In this document: positions 17,214 to 26,085 of the stretch, piece by piece
Position numbering within the stretch: position 1 is the stretch's first letter
Layout of the letters: every line of letters starts with the position of its first letter
Source of the DNA: Bacteroidales bacterium
Lineage (GTDB): Bacteria > Bacteroidota > Bacteroidia > Bacteroidales > Tenuifilaceae
Reading direction: 5' to 3'
Length of the DNA: 64,000 nt
NCBI GenBank assembly: GCA_018056955.1
Contig: JAGPEQ010000002.1
Span: 43,420 to 107,419, forward strand
The notes under the pieces: generated by a model
The model's database searches: none
What the model was told of the DNA's origin: nothing
What the model saw: the letters and a program-made list of their open reading frames with translations, nothing else
Position numbers and translations under genes: made by a program

Positions 17214-18299
17214 CTATTTAAATATTAAGTTGCTAAACAAATCGTCAATGAAAGAATAAAATCTTTCAGAAACTAAAGGCATAAGGGTCTCAGCCTTTAC
17301 CTGTTCACCATTAGTAAACTTAAAGTAAAGAACCCAATATCCTTCTTCCTCTACGAACACGAAATCACCAACCTTATCGCCACCGGTTGTATATACCGAC
17401 AACGATGCAAAGTCGTTAGGATTTCCAGTTTCAAGTTCATTGCCGTTTCCATCAATCTTTAACCTGAATTCAAGGTTACCAATTACCTGCTTGGCAGTAA
17501 TTAAGATATCGGCAGATTCTTCGTTGATAAGGGTCATGGTTAAATTAGCAACCTCGCTATAGAAAAGTTTGCCATCCTTCTTAAAGGTATCGTTTTTGCT
17601 ATAAAGCACTTTATTGTTTACGGAAGCATCGAAAGATTCCTCATTAGAAAAAGCAAATGGGCCAAATGTAACGGTTACCTTAGTGCTGTATTTCATCATG
17701 TTAGCAATGGTAGCAGAATAAACCATGCTAAACACCTGGTTGCCATCCTTTTCAATCTTAACCTTAATACCAGTTGGAACAGTTTCACCGTAAACCAGGG
17801 TGGTTGTAAAGTCATAGTAGGTAATGGTTACGTTGTTGGTAGCATTAGTTGCCGGGTAAGGGAATTTAACAATAACCTTGTCGGTTGGAGTAGATTCATG
17901 TGTCCACCCATCAGGAGCCCAGGTCCAGGTTCCTTTAACATCATTGAAAAACTCAATTAGAAAATAATCAAAATGGAATTCAATTTCTGGGTTCTCTAGC
18001 AGTAGGTTCTGACGAGTCAACTCGTAAGCCTTTTGAAAGCGCGAGGGTACAACGCTTTTTGAAACATCTGATTTTACGTAGAATGGCGAAGGCAACTGGG
18101 TTGCAAAATATTCCTGAACCTTGTACCCATCGGTAGCAACAATCTCACCACTCTTGGTTAGTAACTCTTGCTCAGCATTGGTAATTTGCTGCTGTGCTTC
18201 ATCCTTGTTCAAATCTTTTGTATCATCCTTTTCGCAGGCAACAAAAGATACCATTCCTGCCAAAAACAGGGCAAATAAAGTGAACCTTTTCATTTTCAT
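17214..18299 (-). CDS. Predicted lipoprotein of unknown function
   Basis: The 361-residue product starts MKMKRFTLFALFLAGMVSF and has the lipobox VAC followed by EKDD, so it is a lipoprotein, probably in the outer membrane. The mature part is mostly beta-rich with repeated short strands (KVIVKFPYPATNATNNVTITYYD) and no cysteine or catalytic motif. I do not recognise a family. The start at 18299 is chosen because the upstream extension would bury the signal peptide. It is monocistronic with a strong terminator. Confidence 0.75.
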   Translation of the reverse strand: MKMKRFTLFALFLAGMVSFVACEKDDTKDLNKDEAQQQITNAEQELLTKSGEIVATDGYKVQEYFATQLPSPFYVKSDVSKSVVPSRFQKAYELTRQNLLLENPEIEFHFDYFLIEFFNDVKGTWTWAPDGWTHESTPTDKVIVKFPYPATNATNNVTITYYDFTTTLVYGETVPTGIKVKIEKDGNQVFSMVYSATIANMMKYSTKVTVTFGPFAFSNEESFDASVNNKVLYSKNDTFKKDGKLFYSEVANLTMTLINEESADILITAKQVIGNLEFRLKIDGNGNELETGNPNDFASLSVYTTGGDKVGDFVFVEEEGYWVLYFKFTNGEQVKAETLMPLVSERFYSFIDDLFSNLIFK

Positions 18300-18481
18300 A
18301 GCTTTAAATTTTATAGTTATTAAATTAAACATACAAGCAAGTTAATGCAAATGGCATGCCAAAGCAATTTTTTCAGCTGTTTTATGTCAATCGATACATG
18401 AATTTAGTCAACACTTATGGTGAAATTGTCAACAAAACATGATTTTAAGAAATTGCTCCTTAGTTCATAAATAAATTTTTC

Positions 18482-18489
18482 TATTTTTG
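18482..18489 (+). promoter_or_regulatory. Possible -7 promoter element TATTTTTG
   Basis: TATTTTTG matches TAnnTTTG and lies 27 bases before the start of the C69 peptidase gene. No matching -33 TTTG is seen. Confidence 0.4.
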
Positions 18490-18516
18490 TTGGTTAACAT
18501 AAATTAAGGATTGGAG

Positions 18517-20253
18517 ATGAAACAGTTTCTTTCATATATTTTATTAAGTCTGAATGTTATAGCTTGGGCTGATGCTAATGCTTGTACCAACTACTTGGTA
18601 ACCCGGGGCGCAAGTGCCGATGGTTCAACCATGGTAAGCTATGCTGCCGATTCCCATATCAGATATGGGGAGTTATACTTTAAACCACGTGGCATATGGC
18701 CTGCAGGTACAATGATTACCCTTTACGATAGGGGAATAAACAAGCCCCTTGGGCAAATCCCTCAGGCCCCCGAAACCTACCAGGTTATAGGGTTTATGAA
18801 TGAGTATCAGGTTGCTATAGGTGAAACTACTTTTGGAGGAATAGAGGAGTTGATGGACTCAACCGCCATTGTTGACTATGGTAGTTTAATGTTTCTTGCA
18901 CTCCAAAGGGCAAAAACTGCTCGTGAAGCCATTAAGGTGATGGTTGAACTTGTAGATCAGTACGGTTATGCCAGTAGCGGAGAGTCTTTCTCAATTGGCG
19001 ATCCCAATGAGGTTTGGATCCTGGAAATGATTGCTAAGAAAACCAACCTCAAGTATGATAAAAAAACAAAGCAAAACGTAAATATTGATAAGGGTGCTGT
19101 TTGGGTGGCCATTCGCATCCCCGACGGTTATATTTCAGCACATGCCAACCAGGCAAGAATTCAGCAATTCCCTCTCGAAAACCACAAAACTTCAATTAGT
19201 AGCAAAAACTTGAACTTAATTTTCAACCCAGAGGTTGAAACGGTTTACTCACACGATGTTATTAGCTATGCCCGTAACCACGGTTACTTTAACGGTTCCG
19301 ACAGTGAATTCAGTTTCAGCGATGTGTATAACCCAATCACCTTTGATGGTGCCCGATATTGCGATGCCCGGGTTTGGGCTTTCTTTAACCATGCTAGCGA
19401 TGGAATGGGTAAGTATTGGGACTACGCCAAGGGTGAAAACCTCAAGAACAGAATGCCCCTTTACGTAAAACCTAACCGGAAATTAACCCCACGTGATTTG
19501 ATGACCTTTAAACGCGACCACCTGGAAGGCACTGAACTTGATATGAGCAAGGATGCTGGAGCAGGTCCCCATGGGCTACCTTACCGCTGGCGACCACTAA
19601 CATGGAATGTTGATGGTGTAACCTACTTTCATGAGCGTGTTACGGCCACTCAACAGACAGGTTTTTCGTTTATTGCGCAAATGCGCAGCTGGCTTCCCAA
19701 CCCAATTGGTGGTATTTTTTGGTTTGGGGTTGACGATGCCGCTTCAACAGTTTACGTTCCAATATATTGCGGAATAAGCAGGGTTCCCGAAAGCTACTCT
19801 GAGGGTAATGGCGATATGCTAACCTACTCCCCCACTTCGGCTTTCTGGGTGTTTAACCGTGTTGCACATTTTGCATACCTACGCTACGATTTGATAATGA
19901 AGGATGTAAAAAAATTACAGGACGAACTGGAAAACAAGTTTGAAGCCTATACACCTGCAATTGATGCAGCAGCTCTAAAGCTTTGGGAAAACAATACTAA
20001 CCTTGCCATTGAATTTTTAACCGATTATTCTGTAAACACTGCCAACAGCACGGTGCAAAAATGGAACGACTTAAGCAACTGGCTATTAGTGAAGTACATT
20101 GATGGCAATGTGAAGAAGGAAATAGATGGTAAATTCTTACGAAACCCATGGGGCTATCCTGTCAGTCCCGCGCAGCCTGGATACCGTGAGGAATGGTTAA
20201 GAACAATAATAAACGAAACTGGCAATAAGTTTAAAGTACCAAATCAAAATTAA
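18517..20253 (+). CDS. Secreted C69-family dipeptidase
   Basis: A 578-residue N-terminal-nucleophile hydrolase. The signal peptide (MKQFLSYILLSLNVIAWADANA) is followed immediately by CTNYLVTRGASADGSTMVSY, the usual start of mature peptidase C69, with C23 as the expected catalytic N-terminal nucleophile. Further family blocks are GESFSIGDPNEVWILEM and the late RYWRPL-like region. The enzyme probably cleaves dipeptides in the periplasm. An in-frame TTG two codons upstream is less likely than this ATG. The next peptidase gene follows 23 bases downstream, so the two may be cotranscribed. Confidence 0.9.
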   Translation: MKQFLSYILLSLNVIAWADANACTNYLVTRGASADGSTMVSYAADSHIRYGELYFKPRGIWPAGTMITLYDRGINKPLGQIPQAPETYQVIGFMNEYQVAIGETTFGGIEELMDSTAIVDYGSLMFLALQRAKTAREAIKVMVELVDQYGYASSGESFSIGDPNEVWILEMIAKKTNLKYDKKTKQNVNIDKGAVWVAIRIPDGYISAHANQARIQQFPLENHKTSISSKNLNLIFNPEVETVYSHDVISYARNHGYFNGSDSEFSFSDVYNPITFDGARYCDARVWAFFNHASDGMGKYWDYAKGENLKNRMPLYVKPNRKLTPRDLMTFKRDHLEGTELDMSKDAGAGPHGLPYRWRPLTWNVDGVTYFHERVTATQQTGFSFIAQMRSWLPNPIGGIFWFGVDDAASTVYVPIYCGISRVPESYSEGNGDMLTYSPTSAFWVFNRVAHFAYLRYDLIMKDVKKLQDELENKFEAYTPAIDAAALKLWENNTNLAIEFLTDYSVNTANSTVQKWNDLSNWLLVKYIDGNVKKEIDGKFLRNPWGYPVSPAQPGYREEWLRTIINETGNKFKVPNQN

Positions 20254-20276
20254 CAGTAACTCAAAAATCAAAACCA

Positions 20277-22931
20277 ATGAAAAAATTTTACACACTACTG
20301 CTACTTGCGCTCTCAGGATTACTTGTTATTGCTAATCCTGTTGACGTAAAATTGGCCAAAAAGGTTGCCATTAACTACCTGAGCGCAAAAAAGGGGGCTA
20401 GTATTGATACCTTCGATTTAAAGCTGGTAAACACACATCAGTACGAAGGTAAAGATGCCCTTTACATTTTTGCTATGAGTAAAGGGGGATTCATTATAGT
20501 ATCGTCCGATGATGAGGCAAAGCCAATTATTGGATGGTCCATTACCAATCAAATGCCAAAAAAGATTGATAACCCTGTGGTTTTAGAGCGGTTTAACTGG
20601 TATGCTAAGCAGGTAAACCATGCAGCAAAATCTAAAATTGGGGACAAGTCGGTTAAGCAGGAATGGCAGGATATACTTGATGGTAAGATTGCTAAAGGCG
20701 TTAAAGCTGCTGGTCCGCTTTTAACAACCATTTGGAATCAAGAGCCTTACTATAATATGCTTTGCCCTACAGGGACACCAACAGGCTGCGTAGCCACAGC
20801 TATGTCGCAGATAATGCGTTACCACCAATGGCCACAAAGCGGTAAGGGTTGGCATAAATACGAACACCCCACATACGGAACCCAATATGCTAACTTTGAA
20901 TCAACAACCTACGCTTGGGCTAGTATGCCAAATGAGTTAACTTCCGCAAGTACTTACGATGAGAAAGTTGCTGTTGCAACCATTTGCTACCATGCCGGAG
21001 TTTCAGTAAATATGAACTATGCGACCGATGGTTCAGGCGCCTTTAGCAGAGATGTTTTGTACGCGCTTACAAACTACTTTAACTACGACCCAACCACTAT
21101 TCAAATTTACACCTTTAACCCTGATAACCAAACCGAATGGATAAATATGGTGAAAACCGAAATTGATGCTGGCAGGCCAATTTACTATTCGGGTAGCAGT
21201 TCAGCTAGTGGCGGTCACGCATGGGTTTGCGATGGTTATAACGACAATAACGAGCTACACATTAACTGGGGATGGGGTGGATATGCAAATGGATACTATG
21301 CTGCAACAGCTATGATACCCAGCGGAACTAGTTACGATTTTAGCGAAAGTAACGATATGATTATCGGCATCCAACCAAACCAATCAGAATTTAAACACCT
21401 TTGGGTACGGCAAGCAAGCGGTTTTGGAACCTCATCGCGCGGAATTCAGTACATATCGGCAGTAAGTAATAGGGTTGCATGGGCAGTGGCTTTCGACGGT
21501 TCGGGTGGTAATGCTAAGGTTAAGGAGTATACCATGACCACTGATGGTGGAGCTACGTGGAAAGCAGGTTCAATTAACCCTGCAAACTCTGCAGGGTTTG
21601 CAGCGAGTATGATATGCGCAATTGATGACAAAACCGCTTGGGTGCCCTTATATGATGGGACGAATGGGGGTGGAATGATAGCCAAAACCACCGATGGTGG
21701 AAAAACCTGGACACAGCAAACTTCCGCAACTTTCACTAAGCCAAACGGCTTCCCCAATGTTGTTCATTTCTGGGATGCTGATAACGGCTTCTGTATGGGC
21801 GACCCTAACGGAGGATACTTTGAAATATACACCACAACCAATGGTGGAACAAACTGGACAAGAGTATCCCAAGCCAACATTCCAGCACCCCTCAATGGTG
21901 AATACGGCGTAGTTGGCTACTATGATGTTATTGGCGATAATGTTTGGTTTGCCACAAATAAAGGTAGAATATATAAGTCAACAAATAAAGGCGCAAGCTG
22001 GCAGGTATACCAAACCCCATTAACTTCAACTGCCTTTGAAATTGCATTCAAGAATAGCAATGAAGGTGTTATTTATGGATGGGAAAATAACATTGATAAG
22101 TATTATAGAACCACTGACGGTGGAACTACTTGGACTGAATTCACCCCAAGCGGAAGTGTATACACTGCTGATTTATGCTGGATACCAGGTACTGATACTT
22201 TAATATCGACTGGTTCCAACTACTCTGCCAATAAAATGGGCGTATCCTATAGTGTTGATGGCGGTAATACGTTTACCGATTATGCACCCTTTTACAAGAA
22301 TTTCCAGTTTACAAATATGGGTGCCTCGCCAAATGGCACAGTATGGGCTGGAAGTTTTAACTCAAGTGCTAACTATGGTGGAATGTGGAAGAAAGGGGCA
22401 TCGGTACTTTCAGCTAATTTCACCGTAAATAAAACTACTGCTTATCGCAACGACAGTACGGTTGTATTTACCGATATGACCTATGGCTCGCCAGAATCGT
22501 GGGAGTGGAACTTTGGCGAGGGTGCTGAACCTGCTATAAAAACAGGTAAAGGTCCATATACCGTTAAATACACCACTTACGGAGATAAAACTGTAACCTT
22601 AACCGTTCAGAAAGGTAACGATATTCATGTATATGTTAAAGAGAAAGTCTTAAACGTTACCTGGCCCTCAGGGGTTGAAACTAACAATAGTGATAATAAA
22701 CTTACTGTTTATCCAAACCCAACCAATTCATCGGTTTTTGTTAACATTGCCGGGTTTACAAAAGGTATAATTGATGTTTACAACATTACTGGAGCATTGG
22801 TATGGACCTCGGGAACAGAAACAACAGAAGGGAAAATAGATGTATCGAATCTTTCTACGGGTGTGTATCTTATCAAAATTAAAGGCGATAATGGTACGGT
22901 TGCAACCCGTAAGTTAACTGTTACTCGTTAA
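20277..22931 (+). CDS. Secreted C10-family (streptopain-like) protease with BNR repeats, PKD domain and T9SS tail
   Basis: The 884-residue protein has a signal peptide, a Spi-like propeptide (about 20-140), a C10 peptidase domain with C171 (PTGCVATAMSQIMRYHQWP) and H314 (SGGHAWVCDG), then about six Ycf48/BNR-type repeats of the form TTDGGxTW (about 385-715), a PKD-like domain (VVFTDMTYGSPESWEWNFG) and a type A C-terminal sorting domain beginning LTVYPNPTNSSVF. It should be exported by Sec and the type IX system and left at the cell surface. The beta-propeller between protease and PKD may bind polysaccharide or protein. It is followed by a terminator. Confidence 0.93.
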   Translation: MKKFYTLLLLALSGLLVIANPVDVKLAKKVAINYLSAKKGASIDTFDLKLVNTHQYEGKDALYIFAMSKGGFIIVSSDDEAKPIIGWSITNQMPKKIDNPVVLERFNWYAKQVNHAAKSKIGDKSVKQEWQDILDGKIAKGVKAAGPLLTTIWNQEPYYNMLCPTGTPTGCVATAMSQIMRYHQWPQSGKGWHKYEHPTYGTQYANFESTTYAWASMPNELTSASTYDEKVAVATICYHAGVSVNMNYATDGSGAFSRDVLYALTNYFNYDPTTIQIYTFNPDNQTEWINMVKTEIDAGRPIYYSGSSSASGGHAWVCDGYNDNNELHINWGWGGYANGYYAATAMIPSGTSYDFSESNDMIIGIQPNQSEFKHLWVRQASGFGTSSRGIQYISAVSNRVAWAVAFDGSGGNAKVKEYTMTTDGGATWKAGSINPANSAGFAASMICAIDDKTAWVPLYDGTNGGGMIAKTTDGGKTWTQQTSATFTKPNGFPNVVHFWDADNGFCMGDPNGGYFEIYTTTNGGTNWTRVSQANIPAPLNGEYGVVGYYDVIGDNVWFATNKGRIYKSTNKGASWQVYQTPLTSTAFEIAFKNSNEGVIYGWENNIDKYYRTTDGGTTWTEFTPSGSVYTADLCWIPGTDTLISTGSNYSANKMGVSYSVDGGNTFTDYAPFYKNFQFTNMGASPNGTVWAGSFNSSANYGGMWKKGASVLSANFTVNKTTAYRNDSTVVFTDMTYGSPESWEWNFGEGAEPAIKTGKGPYTVKYTTYGDKTVTLTVQKGNDIHVYVKEKVLNVTWPSGVETNNSDNKLTVYPNPTNSSVFVNIAGFTKGIIDVYNITGALVWTSGTETTEGKIDVSNLSTGVYLIKIKGDNGTVATRKLTVTR

Positions 22932-22952
22932 AAAAGAACTAATGAAATGAAT

Positions 22953-22978
22953 GAAGGGGGCTTAAAAAAGTCCCCTTC
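22953..22978. terminator. Intrinsic terminator between converging genes
   Basis: An 11-base stem with one G-T pair, GAAGGGGGCTT (22953-22963) and AAGTCCCCTTC (22968-22978), loop AAAA. It lies between the C10 protease stop and the pncA stop and can serve both strands. Confidence 0.75.
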
Positions 22979-22990
22979 TAATTTTTACTT

Positions 22991-23533
22991 TCAAACGATT
23001 TGAACCCCTAAGCTTTTCATTTCGTTAATGGCCGTCTCACCATCAGTTGGATTAACATTAACCGCCTTAATTGCTTTTAGGGCTAACGTTACCTTAAATC
23101 CAAGCTTTATGGCATCAGTTACAGTATTTTTCACACAATAATCGGTGGCTAAACCGGCAACAACTAACTCGTCAACATCTATTTGACGTAACCACGATGC
23201 TAAACCAGTTCCCTGAAAACCTGAATATGCCTCCATATCGGGCTCGGTGGCTTTAGATACAAGAAAAGCAACTGAGGGAAAGTATAAGTTGGGGTGAAAA
23301 GCAGCACCTGGAGTTCCTGCAATGCAATGCGGAGGCCAAACCCCACCATTCTCTTTGAATGACAAATGGTTAGCTGGATGCCAATCGCGGGTAAAAATGA
23401 TTGGTAATCCATCGGCCTCAAATTGTTTGCTAAGCTCGTTAATGGGGTCAACCACTTTATCGCCATCGGTTACTGCCAAGGCACCGCCTGGGCAAAAGTC
23501 GTTTTGCACATCGACCACTATTAATGCTTTCAT
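22991..23533 (-). CDS. pncA: Nicotinamidase
   Basis: Nicotinamidase hydrolyses nicotinamide to nicotinate in NAD salvage. The 180-residue protein has the family start MKALIVVDVQNDFCPGG with catalytic Asp8, metal-site residues in TRDWHPANH, and the catalytic cysteine in GLATDYCVKNT. The ATG at 23533 is 5 bases past the pncB stop; an in-frame GTG at 23542 overlaps pncB and is less likely. Together with pncB it makes a complete two-step salvage operon. Confidence 0.94.
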   Translation of the reverse strand: MKALIVVDVQNDFCPGGALAVTDGDKVVDPINELSKQFEADGLPIIFTRDWHPANHLSFKENGGVWPPHCIAGTPGAAFHPNLYFPSVAFLVSKATEPDMEAYSGFQGTGLASWLRQIDVDELVVAGLATDYCVKNTVTDAIKLGFKVTLALKAIKAVNVNPTDGETAINEMKSLGVQIV

Positions 23534-23538
23534 AGTAT

Positions 23539-24756
23539 TCACTCGTTTGGGTTATACCTTTGCAAACGTGGGTTTGGCATAAAATACCTACCGACCTTAG
23601 CCATGGGTTTACCATTAACATGAACAATATCGGCAGTAAAATCGTAACTTCCCTGCATGAGATAACTGCCAACACCATAGGCATCAACCGGAACGCCCAT
23701 TCCCTCGAATTGCCTTATACGGTCAGGGTTAAAACCTCCTGAAACCACAATCTTTACATTTGAAAATCCTTCGCGGTCAAGGGCTGAACGCACAAGTTCT
23801 ACCAACTTGGGGTTAACCCCGGTAGGTTTGTAAGTTCCCATTAATGGGAATACGCTTTTATCGACAAGATTCTCAGAGGTGTCGAGCCTAACACCCCATA
23901 ACTTGTCGCCCATGGCGCGGGCACACTCCAAAGCGGTATTTACGCAATCGTTATCAAAATCAACCAAAGCTATAAGGGTTGCATTAGGGTATGTATCATG
24001 AAAAAACTGAACCGCTTTAACGGTATTGCCACCAACGGCGGCTATTAAGGCATGAGGAATGGTTCCGGAAGCACCTGCTCCCCACCATTCGCCCTGTGCA
24101 TCGGTGGAAACGCCCGATGCACCGCCAATATGAGCAGCATAACCATCGCCACCCTGAACAGCCCAATGGTCGAACCGGGCGGGAAAGTACAAAACTGTTT
24201 TACCGTTTGCCGCTTCAACAACCCTTCTGACATTGGTAGCAATTTTGGTACGGCGTGCAAGGATACCCAAGTATATAGTTTCAAGATGTGCAAATAACGA
24301 GGCATCGCCATGGATATGCATAACTGATTCATAGGGCGATATGGAATCGCCATCCCATAGGGCATCAATCTCTATTTCCGAAAAACCATCAATCCATAGG
24401 TTATCCAACTCCTGCGATACTTTAATACGCTCCTCCTCAATTTGCAGATACCTATTTTTATCGGTTAAAAACTGTTTTCTGGCAAGTTTCTTTAAATCGA
24501 TTAGTTTATCGAAAAGTTGGTATGCTTTTGAGTAATCGGAATATCGGCCACTTGCCACTTTGAGAACAGCTATAGCCTCATCAATACCACAAAGTATAGC
24601 GTTATTCTTTTGAAAAACCTGCATGGTTACCCTAGGGTGAAGGTCATGGTTTTCCAGAACAACTTTTTCGCGCCAGAAATACACATCGCTACGGTAACCC
24701 CGGCGGAGTTCCTGCACCGGAAGATCGAATATGGTAGTGTTTAAACGTTTTTTCAT
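23539..24756 (-). CDS. pncB: Nicotinate phosphoribosyltransferase
   Basis: The 405-residue enzyme joins nicotinate with PRPP to form nicotinate mononucleotide. Recognisable blocks are the N-terminal TTIFDLPVQELRRGYRSDVYFWRE, the central FDHWAVQGGDGYAAHIGGASGVST and the C-terminal VVSGGFNPDRIRQFEGMGVPVDAYGVGS phosphate-binding region. It is upstream of, and coupled with, pncA. nadD for the next step lies at 57667-58269. Confidence 0.93.
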   Translation of the reverse strand: MKKRLNTTIFDLPVQELRRGYRSDVYFWREKVVLENHDLHPRVTMQVFQKNNAILCGIDEAIAVLKVASGRYSDYSKAYQLFDKLIDLKKLARKQFLTDKNRYLQIEEERIKVSQELDNLWIDGFSEIEIDALWDGDSISPYESVMHIHGDASLFAHLETIYLGILARRTKIATNVRRVVEAANGKTVLYFPARFDHWAVQGGDGYAAHIGGASGVSTDAQGEWWGAGASGTIPHALIAAVGGNTVKAVQFFHDTYPNATLIALVDFDNDCVNTALECARAMGDKLWGVRLDTSENLVDKSVFPLMGTYKPTGVNPKLVELVRSALDREGFSNVKIVVSGGFNPDRIRQFEGMGVPVDAYGVGSYLMQGSYDFTADIVHVNGKPMAKVGRYFMPNPRLQRYNPNE

Positions 24757-24773
24757 ATCTTGCTAAATTTAGT

Positions 24774-24799
24774 AAAAAAGGGGATTGACATCAATCCCC
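24774..24799 (-). terminator. Intrinsic terminator of the DUF1573 gene
   Basis: Stem GGGGATTG / CAATCCCC (24780-24787 and 24792-24799) with an ACAT loop; on minus it is followed by a T run. It separates the DUF1573 gene from pncB. Confidence 0.8.
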
Positions 24800-24822
24800 C
24801 TTCATCAATATTTAACAAATTT

Positions 24823-25275
24823 CTATAGAACAAGTTCATTGGCCTGCCTGCGTTGCATTACCAAGCCAACAATGTGTAGCTTAATTATTGGCTTGCCCAA
24901 TGCGTTCGACTCTAGGGTAACCGTTCTACTTATTCGCTGAGGCTTAGGCTCAATACGAAATTCAACCCTAATTTCCGATTGCTTACCTGGTAATACTGGT
25001 GCTTTTGACCATGTCTTAATATTTGTTCCGCAGCAACCTGTAACATTTCTAATGAGCAAGGGTTTCTTACCCGAATTGGTTAAATTAATTAGTAAAACAC
25101 CATGCTCACTAGATAAATCGTCGAGGTAAATCTCCCCCATATTAAGCGTATCGGCTGAAACTGTTATTAAATCGCCTTTACCATTTTTAACGGAATAAAC
25201 GCTAACTTCCTGTGCTCTAAGAGCAAAGGAAAACAGAACCAAAGCGGTAAATACAAATACGGTTCTCATATGCAT
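24823..25275 (-). CDS. Exported DUF1573-domain protein
   Basis: The 150-residue protein has a signal peptide ending near ALRAQ and an immunoglobulin-like DUF1573 domain (LNMGEIYLDDLSSEHGVLLINLTNSGKKPLLIRNVTGCCGT). The usual second-cysteine motif CGC reads CCG here. Function of the domain is not established. Two close ATGs exist (25275 and 25269); both give the same mature protein. A lipoprotein member of the same family lies at 31735-32148. Confidence 0.82.
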   Translation of the reverse strand: MHMRTVFVFTALVLFSFALRAQEVSVYSVKNGKGDLITVSADTLNMGEIYLDDLSSEHGVLLINLTNSGKKPLLIRNVTGCCGTNIKTWSKAPVLPGKQSEIRVEFRIEPKPQRISRTVTLESNALGKPIIKLHIVGLVMQRRQANELVL

Positions 25276-25358
25276 CAATTTTAGTAAACATATCGAACTT
25301 TATGCCAAAAATAGTAAAACTTTATTCTATTCAACACAAATATTGATTAGGCCAATGC

Positions 25359-25366
25359 TAACTTTG
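25359..25366 (+). promoter_or_regulatory. -7 promoter element TAACTTTG before the HAD gene
   Basis: TAACTTTG matches TAnnTTTG and ends 27 bases before the HAD start codon. No clear -33 TTTG accompanies it. Confidence 0.45.
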
Positions 25367-25393
25367 CAAAGCTTAACTTAAAAATCCATAAAA

Positions 25394-26047
25394 ATGGGAA
25401 TTGATCTTAAAAGTTTCAATGGGTTTATTTTCGATATGGATGGCGTTATTGTTGATAACTACCTATACCATATTGATGCCTGGGGAGAATTTTGTAAACG
25501 GCATGGGTTGAATTTTGAAGTTGAAGACTTTACAAGGAAATACTTTGGAAAGAATAATACCGATATTCTGCAAGCCTTATTTGGGAAAAGCCTTTCTAGT
25601 ACTGAAATTGATATGCTTGGCGAAGAAAAAGAGGCCATTTACAGGGAATTATACCAGCCCTATATCAAACCCCTGGACGGACTTGTAGATTTCATGAAGG
25701 AATTAAGAATACAAGGGGGAAAAATTGCTATTGCCAGTTCTGCTCCACAAAGCAACATCAACTTTGTTGTTGAGAAAATATGTATAAACGAATATATTGA
25801 TGTTTCAGTAAATGGCAATATGGTTAGGCTTGGTAAGCCCAATCCTGATATATTCCTTAAAGCCGCAGAACTTTTAAGTATTCAACCTGGAAAATGTCTT
25901 GCATTTGAGGATTCATTTTCCGGAATTCAAGCTGCAATAAATGCCGGTATGCAAGTTGTAGCGTTAGCTACTACACATAAAAAGGAAGAGCACGATCCTA
26001 CTATAACAATAATTAGCAACTTCAAAGAATTACTCCAGGGATATTGA
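25394..26047 (+). CDS. HAD-superfamily hydrolase, beta-phosphoglucomutase-like
   Basis: The 217-residue protein has HAD motif I FDMDGVIVDN (nucleophile D14, acid/base D16), a helical cap of subclass I, motif II IASSAP, motif III Lys in GKPNP and motif IV FEDSFSG. This pattern is shared by beta-phosphoglucomutases and sugar-phosphate phosphatases, and the substrate cannot be decided from sequence. The TonB-dependent receptor follows directly on the same strand. Confidence 0.88.
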   Translation: MGIDLKSFNGFIFDMDGVIVDNYLYHIDAWGEFCKRHGLNFEVEDFTRKYFGKNNTDILQALFGKSLSSTEIDMLGEEKEAIYRELYQPYIKPLDGLVDFMKELRIQGGKIAIASSAPQSNINFVVEKICINEYIDVSVNGNMVRLGKPNPDIFLKAAELLSIQPGKCLAFEDSFSGIQAAINAGMQVVALATTHKKEEHDPTITIISNFKELLQGY

Positions 26048-26085
26048 CTTTTACTGGATGTATTCATATATTGCAAGAAAAAAAC

